Part shown: positions 14,682-19,566 of the stretch, in pieces
How positions within the stretch are numbered: position 1 is the first letter of the stretch
How the letters are laid out: each line of letters starts with the position of its first letter
From: an uncultured Bacilli bacterium
Lineage (GTDB): Bacteria; Bacillota_I; Bacilli_A; RF39; UBA660
Assembly: GCA_910580135.1 (NCBI GenBank)
Contig: CAJTXC010000013.1
Location: forward strand, 1-19,566
Direction: 5' to 3'
Length of the DNA: 19,566 nt
Translations under genes and position numbers: made by a program
The notes under the pieces: generated by a model
Databases searched by the model: none
Told to the model about the DNA's origin: nothing
What the model saw: the letters and a program-made list of their open reading frames with translations, nothing else

Positions 14682-15233
14682 TTATAAAAGATATTTTTCA
14701 GTGGTTTGTTCACCATTTATGAAAGGTGTAATTTCAACATCATCTCTAGTAGCACCAAAGATTATAAATAATCCTAGTTTATAATTAAATTCCGATTCGC
14801 TATCAGTTAATGCTATTAATTTGAAATAGTCATTTCTCTTACTTTTTTTGTTGTAATTAGTATATTTTTTAAATTCAATTGCTAATATATTTTGAGTATT
14901 AGTTCCTCGCTTATGAAGTATTAAATCAGGATAGATAATATGTTTTTTATTATCATAATTATATTTAATTTCTTTATATCCACGCTCATCACATTTATTT
15001 CTATTGTACTCGCAGTCTAAATCATATATTTCAAATTTACTACCTGCTAATTGAAGAAAAAAGTATTTTGCAAAATGAAATACTATATTTCTCTCCGATG
15101 AATTATTTTCAAATAAATAATTTTCATTTACATACAATACATCTAAAGTTTTGTTGACATACTTCAGAAGGTAGTAAATAATATCGCTGTTATTATTTAC
15201 TTTAATATATTTTTTTATTTCTTCTTGTAGCAT
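14682..15233 (-). CDS. Small PD-(D/E)xK nuclease-like protein downstream of Hachiman
   Basis: A 183-residue protein with a restriction-type nuclease core. YPDLILHKRG (101-110, D103) is followed by LAIEFKKYTN (E120, K122), with SERNIVFHFAKYFF (46-59) before it supplying a likely accessory Glu. The C-terminal half ends in a hydrophobic strand, YKLGLFIIFGA. Proteins with the same SER..V..FA.Y / PD..LHKRG / EFKK pattern are widespread as uncharacterised genes near defence loci; no specific biochemical role is known to me. I chose ATG at 15233, which has GAGGTG upstream; an ATG at 15245 overlaps that site. It has its own -10 boxes and is separated from hamB by 85 bases, so it may be an accessory or simply a neighbour. 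Confidence 0.72.
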   Translation of the reverse strand: MLQEEIKKYIKVNNNSDIIYYLLKYVNKTLDVLYVNENYLFENNSSERNIVFHFAKYFFLQLAGSKFEIYDLDCEYNRNKCDERGYKEIKYNYDNKKHIIYPDLILHKRGTNTQNILAIEFKKYTNYNKKSKRNDYFKLIALTDSESEFNYKLGLFIIFGATRDDVEITPFINGEQTTEKYLL

Positions 15234-15258
15234 AAAACACCTCATCTAATTTAATTAT

Positions 15259-15264
15259 ATTATA
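15259..15264 (-). promoter_or_regulatory. Candidate -10 box for the small nuclease gene
   Basis: A consensus TATAAT on the minus strand lies 25 bases upstream of the ATG at 15233. A second TATAAT at 15279-15274 is an alternative. Neither has a convincing -35. They would allow the nuclease to be made independently of hamAB. Confidence 0.4.
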
Positions 15265-15318
15265 GTTTAAGGAATTATATCTTACTTGATTTACAGTTAA
15301 AAGTTTTAATAACGTATA

Positions 15319-17448
15319 TTAAATAATCATATCAAGTAAATCTATTGTAATTTGATCTATATTTTTATTTGATTTTATCTTATCTTTGTTATCTTTTAGA
15401 AAATTATAAATTTTACCGGTGGATATACATTCTTCTCCAGTTTTACTTTTTATAATTTTATTTATAACATTAGCATCTGAATAAGGTATGCCTATATCTA
15501 TTAATATTCTTAATATTTTATTATTATCACTATTGAATATTTCAAATCTTGCTAATATTTCTGATTTTAAGAGATTGATTAATTTAATGTTTTTACTATC
15601 AAGCGTTTTTGTGTATTTTTCATCAAAAATAAAGTTACAATACTTAACTATTCTTGAAAGATCATACTTAATATAAGTGAATGAAAGATAAAACAAAAAA
15701 TCTATAAAAATATTTATTTTTTCATTTCCTATTCTTTTGTATGTTAAATTAATAAGCTTATTTATTTTTGTATAAATATTAGTAATATTTTTTGCTAATA
15801 AACTATTTATACAAAAACTTGAACTGATTTTATTTGAATTATCTAATCCGTTATTAATAGTGCTAACGTAGTAAGTTTTGCATGGTATAATTTTAATAAA
15901 TAATTTTATTATTTCATTTCTATCATTTGTGGTTTTACGTTTTAGTTTTGTATCTTCAGAGATTTTATCATTTAATAATGTTAAAAGAAGTTTTAATAAC
16001 TCTGGTATATTATCTAAAAACTCTATTAATTCTTTTATAACAAATCCATCTGTATTTTTTAAATCCGAAATATTTTTACCATAATTTGATAATTTATCGG
16101 ATAATATTTCTAATGTCTTTTTTTGGTCTTTAGATAATTTGATATTTTCTTTTTCTAAATATAAAAGTTCTTCAATGTATTGTATTTCGTTATCTTCAGC
16201 CACTATCTCTATTGTTTCATACTTTCCTTCACCTAATATATATTCTTCAATCTCTTTATCAAAATAATAAATTTTTCCCTCTTTAAATGTATCTAGTCTA
16301 CCTACACGCCCAATTAAATTATTAACTTCAAATGCACTTAATTTATCGGAATCATATATTATTAATTCATTTGTCGGAGTATTTATTCCTTCAAGCAGAG
16401 TTGATGTACATAACATATTTTTTATTATTTTACTATTATATAAAAATTCAATATATTGTCTCATAAAAGATGGAATACTTCCGTAATGAACTCCAATCCC
16501 CTTTTTTAACATTATAGAGGGAATCCATTTATCCGAAATATATTTATCACACCATTTTGTTAAACTATTGGTTATAGAATTAGAGGTTATTATAGTATTT
16601 GCATTGCAAAAATCAAAAATTGAATTGGGAGTTTTAAAATATACTAATTTACAATTATTATTTTTTAATTCTTTTAAAACAAACTTATTTTTATTAGACG
16701 TTTTATAGGTAGTTTTTATATAAACTGGGGCAAAATCCGAAAAATATTTTGTTATATTGGTAGTAAGACATGTTCGGTTGAAAATTAAATCTTTTATAAA
16801 TGGTCCTAATAATAAAACTTGTTTAGCTCTATTTACCATATCAAAATAGCTTTTGTTTAAAGCAATAATTCTTTTATCTAAACTAAGTTTTTCTTTTCTT
16901 TTTAGTTTATATATTTCGTCAAATACTAGTAAGTCAATACTTATAGATTTAATTTTATCTAATAATTCATTATTAATTCTTTCTGGAACTATTATAAAAA
17001 TATTTTTAGATTCTAAAATTTCGAAAGAGTTAGAAATTACATTATATTTATTAGAAAACTTTTCTTGAATTTTTTTTGATAACTCATTCATCAAAGCTAA
17101 TGTAGGTACAACAAAAATGACATTATTAAAGTCCTTTCTGGTAATAAATTCTAATGCTATAAATGTTTTGCCAAAGCTAGTAGGAGCACTTAATAGGACA
17201 TTATCTCCATTTAATAATAAATTTAAAACTTCTAATTGCTGTGGATGTAGTACTTTGTTTCTATCGAATTTTGATTCGTTAAAAATATTGTACAATTCAT
17301 TTTTAAAATTTAAATTTGATTTAATATACATATTTAGTCCTAGGTTCATTAAGTTTTGAGAATCTAGATTTTTTCTTTCATAAAAAGCTTGCAAGTTTAG
17401 TTTTCTTAAATTTTCAATATTTTTTTCTCTTTTATCTATTATTTTCAT
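15319..17448 (-). CDS. hamB: Hachiman system helicase HamB (SF2, Ski2-like)
   Basis: A 709-residue superfamily 2 helicase. It has HPQQLEVL (Q-motif-like, about 68-75), motif I APTSFGKT (88-95), motif Ia VPTLAL, motif II DEIY (177-180; a DExH variant with Tyr last), the HYGSIP segment of motif IV/IVa, motif V CTSTLLEGIN, and motif VI NLIGRVGR. The C-terminal 300 residues are helical and Lys/Asn-rich with no recognised domain. In Hachiman defence HamB senses DNA damage or phage DNA and restrains the nuclease HamA until triggered. The ATG at 17448 overlaps the hamA stop by 17 bases, showing coupled translation; a TTG six bases upstream is possible. Identification rests mainly on the helicase motifs together with the DUF1837 partner upstream. 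Confidence 0.87.
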   Translation of the reverse strand: MKIIDKREKNIENLRKLNLQAFYERKNLDSQNLMNLGLNMYIKSNLNFKNELYNIFNESKFDRNKVLHPQQLEVLNLLLNGDNVLLSAPTSFGKTFIALEFITRKDFNNVIFVVPTLALMNELSKKIQEKFSNKYNVISNSFEILESKNIFIIVPERINNELLDKIKSISIDLLVFDEIYKLKRKEKLSLDKRIIALNKSYFDMVNRAKQVLLLGPFIKDLIFNRTCLTTNITKYFSDFAPVYIKTTYKTSNKNKFVLKELKNNNCKLVYFKTPNSIFDFCNANTIITSNSITNSLTKWCDKYISDKWIPSIMLKKGIGVHYGSIPSFMRQYIEFLYNSKIIKNMLCTSTLLEGINTPTNELIIYDSDKLSAFEVNNLIGRVGRLDTFKEGKIYYFDKEIEEYILGEGKYETIEIVAEDNEIQYIEELLYLEKENIKLSKDQKKTLEILSDKLSNYGKNISDLKNTDGFVIKELIEFLDNIPELLKLLLTLLNDKISEDTKLKRKTTNDRNEIIKLFIKIIPCKTYYVSTINNGLDNSNKISSSFCINSLLAKNITNIYTKINKLINLTYKRIGNEKINIFIDFLFYLSFTYIKYDLSRIVKYCNFIFDEKYTKTLDSKNIKLINLLKSEILARFEIFNSDNNKILRILIDIGIPYSDANVINKIIKSKTGEECISTGKIYNFLKDNKDKIKSNKNIDQITIDLLDMII

Positions 17449-18415
17449 AATCAATTTTTACTTGTTTTGCTATTCGTTTTTTTAATTTTTCTTTATTAAT
17501 TATTGGAAAAATTAAAATTTCAAAACTAATTCCTTTCCCTAAAATACTTGAAAATTTTGTTTCATATTTTTCTACAATTTCTTTTATTTGTTTTTCATCA
17601 TATTCTGTTCCATTTAATGCAAAAATGATAATACATTTTTTTAGATTTTCTATCTCCTCATTATCAAATGTTTTTAAAGAAAAATTATTTTTCATATCAG
17701 ACTCATGGCAATAAATTATATCATTGTCTATTTTAATCCTTTCTTTTACATTTTTTAAGCTTGATAAAGCTTGCTCAAAAGAGGATTTTAAATCTAAGGT
17801 GAACTTTGCTTCTCCGTAGTATAGAACTTTATTCTTCATATCTATAAATATTCCATCACTTCCATGTGGATAAGTTCCAGGAGCAGTTATAAAAGATAGT
17901 TTAGATATTAAAATATCTTTATTTACTAATAAATTATGTACTACACTATAAAGCATTAATTCTCCAAATAATCCATATGAAGATTCTTTTTTTATTTTTT
18001 TTGTAATATTTGTTTTATCTTTATCAATATTTTCTTTTCTTAATTTATAATTTATTCCATACTTTTTTAAAAAAATACTTAAATTTTCATAATCATTAAT
18101 AGTTTTTAACTCTTCTACAAGGATTATGCCTTTATTATATTCTTTATAAAAGGATTCTGGCTTTTTAATTAATAATTGAAATATATTTTTAATTCGATTT
18201 CTTTGATTTTTAGATAAGCTAGAATATAGAATTTTTGAGTCATTGTTTGATGTACAATAAAAGTACAATGATTCCTCATTTAATAATATATTTACAATCT
18301 CATCATAAAAACTTTCTTCATTAGATATAATATCATCCCACAAGACATTTTTTTTCCGAATTAAATAATCATTATTTATTAGCTTATTTATAGAAAAATT
18401 AATAATACTATTCAT
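17432..18415 (-). CDS. hamA: Hachiman system nuclease HamA (DUF1837)
   Basis: A 327-residue DUF1837 protein, the effector of the Hachiman antiphage system. The conserved core runs from about 146 to 225. It has YGLFGELML (E152), DILISKLSFITAPGTYPHGSDGIF with D187, and YYGEAKFTLDL with the E202-x-K204 pair, the PD-(D/E)xK catalytic arrangement. DUF1837 nucleases cut or clear DNA once released by HamB. About 140 N-terminal residues before the core are Asn/Lys/Ile-rich and not recognised; they may hold HamB contacts. The start is the ATG at 18415 with a GGGGGGGAA ribosome binding site 7 bases upstream. hamA is the first gene of the minus-strand hamAB unit and is preceded by an unusual terminator-like hairpin between promoter and start. 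Confidence 0.87.
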   Translation of the reverse strand: MNSIINFSINKLINNDYLIRKKNVLWDDIISNEESFYDEIVNILLNEESLYFYCTSNNDSKILYSSLSKNQRNRIKNIFQLLIKKPESFYKEYNKGIILVEELKTINDYENLSIFLKKYGINYKLRKENIDKDKTNITKKIKKESSYGLFGELMLYSVVHNLLVNKDILISKLSFITAPGTYPHGSDGIFIDMKNKVLYYGEAKFTLDLKSSFEQALSSLKNVKERIKIDNDIIYCHESDMKNNFSLKTFDNEEIENLKKCIIIFALNGTEYDEKQIKEIVEKYETKFSSILGKGISFEILIFPIINKEKLKKRIAKQVKIDYENNR

Positions 18416-18422
18416 ATTTATT

Positions 18423-18429
18423 CCCCCCC
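18423..18429 (-). promoter_or_regulatory. G7 tract acting as hamA ribosome binding site
   Basis: On the minus strand seven consecutive G, 7 bases before the hamA ATG, take the place of the usual AGGAGG/AGGTGAT. They are directly preceded by seven T. A homopolymer at a translation start can change length by slippage and so change expression. Confidence 0.6.
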
Positions 18430-18472
18430 AAAAAAATAAAAACTAGCATAAACTATTTAAAGTCTATACTAG
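18430..18472 (-). terminator. Terminator hairpin in the hamA leader (candidate attenuator)
   Basis: On the minus strand CTAGTATAGACT (18472-18461) pairs along 12 positions, two of them G-U, with AGTTTATGCTAG (18454-18443) around a 6-base loop. It is followed by T5-A-T7 (18442-18430). It lies downstream of the hamA promoter (-10 at 18494-18489, start near 18482) and upstream of the hamA start, with no other minus-strand gene to terminate. It should stop most hamAB transcripts unless relieved. Confidence 0.7.
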
Positions 18473-18488
18473 CCCTTTAACTAATCGT

Positions 18489-18497
18489 ATTATACCA
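18489..18497 (-). promoter_or_regulatory. Extended -10 promoter of hamAB
   Basis: On the minus strand TG (18497-18496), one base, then consensus TATAAT (18494-18489). No standard -35 lies 17 bases upstream. Predicted start near 18482 gives a leader of about 67 bases containing the terminator hairpin. Confidence 0.65.
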
Positions 18498-18528
18498 AAT
18501 TCGACAAAATAATAAAAGCCCATCTAGG

Positions 18529-18549
18529 AATTACAATTATATTGTAATT
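18529..18549. promoter_or_regulatory. Palindromic operator candidate between the divergent promoters
   Basis: AATTACAAT (18529-18537) and ATTGTAATT (18541-18549) form a perfect 9-bp dyad around three bases. It sits about 57 bases upstream of the predicted hamA start site and about 88 bases upstream of that of the forward gene, a typical place for a dimeric regulator. No adjacent T-run follows in either direction to make a good terminator. Confidence 0.45.
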
Positions 18550-18622
18550 ATAAAAAAATAAATGTTTTACTGTAAAGTTTAGTCTTAAGGAATCGTTTTA
18601 TAGAAATAATAATTGCTATTTA

Positions 18623-18631
18623 TGGTAAGAT
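18623..18631 (+). promoter_or_regulatory. Extended -10 promoter of the forward gene at 18654
   Basis: TG (18623-18624), one base, then TAAGAT (18626-18631), one mismatch from TATAAT. A start near 18638 precedes AGAGGGTG (18641-18648) and the ATG at 18654. Confidence 0.45.
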
Positions 18632-18653
18632 TATGTTAGAAGAGGGTGTTTTT

Positions 18654-19566
18654 ATGGTGGCCAATAGTAGTAATATTTATGAAAAAGTTAGTATTCCTTT
18701 AACAAAAGATTATGTAGCAAAAGTCGTAAATAGTTTTGTTGATATGTCTAAAAATTGTGAAAAATACACTAGAAGTCTCCCAAAAGAATTATATAAAGTT
18801 TTTTATTTTTTTTTGAAGGATGAAAAAAATAAAGGAAAAAGTGTAGATGATATCATGATAGATTTAGATGATAGTATAGTTAAATCTTCTATTTCGAATA
18901 ACAAATATACTCCTTTTATTAACGAAGAAGGTAATAAAGCGAGAAATCCTATACCAGCAATTCAATTTGGATGGCGTACTTATCAGTCTTGGTATTTATC
19001 AAATCATAAAAAATATAAACCTGGGAAGGATATTAGTCATAGATTTTATATAAGTGTAGAACCATCTACAATACCAGATTTAATAATATTATTAAAAGAA
19101 AAATTTGAAAAACTAGATATAACATATTACTTTAAAGTAAATATTTTATCAACTGTAGGTAATACCCAAAAAGATGGTTTAGTTATTTATTCGTCAACAG
19201 AAGATATGGATTATGTATTATCAATACTTAAAGAAATAGAAATTGAACGCCCTGATATTATAAAAAAATGCAATGAACCTCATCTTTTCTGTGGTAATAT
19301 AAATGGATGGATAGGCTATGCGAACGAAATAAAAAAAGAAAAAAATAGTTATACAAATTTAATGTCAAAGATTATGTATGATTCAATTGAAACTAGTGTA
19401 TTAAATTGGATAGGAGCACATCCTACGTTTACTATAAATGAAAATGGTAAAAATGTTTATTTGAGTGAATATTTTAATCTACAAGTTAAATCAGGTGAGA
19501 CTGAAAGCGAATTGATTAATGGTTTAAATGAATACATAAGAAAATTGGGACATTTGGTTGTAGCTA
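18654..19566 (+). CDS. Possible HopA1-family protein, 3' end outside window
   Basis: An ATG-started frame stays open for 304 codons to the window end. The start is supported by AGAGGGTG 5 bases upstream. Residues about 129-250 (HRFYISVEPSTIPDLIILLKE..., then a YYFKVN strand, a DGLVIYSS strand and an IERPDI segment, then PHLFCGNINGWIG) resemble in layout the HopA1 family. That family is named for a Pseudomonas type III effector but is also found as free proteins in many bacteria, including next to peptide-modifying enzymes. I recognise this only by pattern, so it is tentative. The N-terminal 125 residues are unfamiliar; a T9 run (18806-18814) lies in frame. There is no signal peptide. It is divergent from hamAB and shares the intergenic control region, so it may be co-regulated with, or part of, that defence locus. 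Confidence 0.6.
   Translation, partial: MVANSSNIYEKVSIPLTKDYVAKVVNSFVDMSKNCEKYTRSLPKELYKVFYFFLKDEKNKGKSVDDIMIDLDDSIVKSSISNNKYTPFINEEGNKARNPIPAIQFGWRTYQSWYLSNHKKYKPGKDISHRFYISVEPSTIPDLIILLKEKFEKLDITYYFKVNILSTVGNTQKDGLVIYSSTEDMDYVLSILKEIEIERPDIIKKCNEPHLFCGNINGWIGYANEIKKEKNSYTNLMSKIMYDSIETSVLNWIGAHPTFTINENGKNVYLSEYFNLQVKSGETESELINGLNEYIRKLGHLVVA

Noticed and set aside
15488..17359. Several short plus-strand frames opposite hamB
   Set aside because: They are 62-80 codons long, hydrophobic by virtue of being antisense to an Asn/Lys-rich gene, and lack ribosome binding sites.
18421..18500. Hairpin upstream of hamA as a terminator for a gene to its right
   Set aside because: The only gene to the right is on the plus strand, and the T-tract is on the minus strand, so the hairpin cannot serve it.
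1..19566. CRISPR arrays, tRNA/rRNA genes, insertion sequences, replication origin
   Set aside because: I saw no regularly spaced direct repeats in non-coding DNA, no cloverleaf-like sequence, no transposase and no DnaA-box cluster. The only regular repeats are LysM domains and coiled-coil heptads inside genes.

Overview
The window is very AT-rich DNA from a low-GC Gram-positive bacterium (Bacillota). The evidence is the rplM-rpsI pair, strong AGGAGG/AGGTGAT ribosome binding sites, U-tract terminators, LysM wall enzymes and a SleB/CwlJ-type spore-cortex hydrolase family member. A Bacilli-class gut lineage with the genetic potential to sporulate (Erysipelotrichia/RF39-like) would fit, but that placement is inference. 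All 19 genes whose ends are visible stop with TAA or TAG and none with TGA.

Layout. (1) 1-623: the end of rplM and all of rpsI, closed by a terminator. (2) 669-2176: an orphan open frame of doubtful status and an Abi_2/HEPN abortive-infection-type gene. (3) 2189-3343: a membrane-anchored HtrA-type serine protease. (4) 3434-5720: a restriction block made of an Mrr-type nuclease under its own promoter, then a two-gene unit of a small adenine/cytosine-N DNA methyltransferase overlapping a PD-(D/E)xK endonuclease. (5) 5871-9236: a cell-wall/spore module with an active-looking Amidase_3 carrying five LysM domains, a SleB/CwlJ-like hydrolase, a 68-residue membrane peptide, and a paralogous amidase with four LysM domains that has lost its metal and catalytic residues. 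(6) 9317-10514: an MTA/SAH-nucleosidase-like protein with an altered active site, and TspO. (7) 10608-14553: an ABC ATPase with a giant FtsX/MacB-type permease whose extracytoplasmic insert is a long heptad-repeat hairpin. (8) 14682-18415, minus strand: a Hachiman antiphage system (hamA, hamB) followed by a separate small PD-(D/E)xK nuclease. (9) 18654-19566: a divergent gene, cut by the window end, with possible HopA1-family similarity.

How it works together. Antiphage or restriction functions occur in at least three places (Abi_2; Mrr + R-M; Hachiman + nuclease), separated by housekeeping and envelope genes, so this looks like a chromosomal accessory hotspot rather than one compact island. 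Several accessory genes share a TGnTATAAT-type extended -10 promoter with little or no -35. The most unusual regulatory feature is a terminator hairpin between the hamA promoter and the hamA start, followed directly by T7 and a G7 tract serving as its ribosome binding site. The wall module has no signal peptides and an exact CATAnnnTA box upstream of the first amidase. Both fit mother-cell expression during sporulation.
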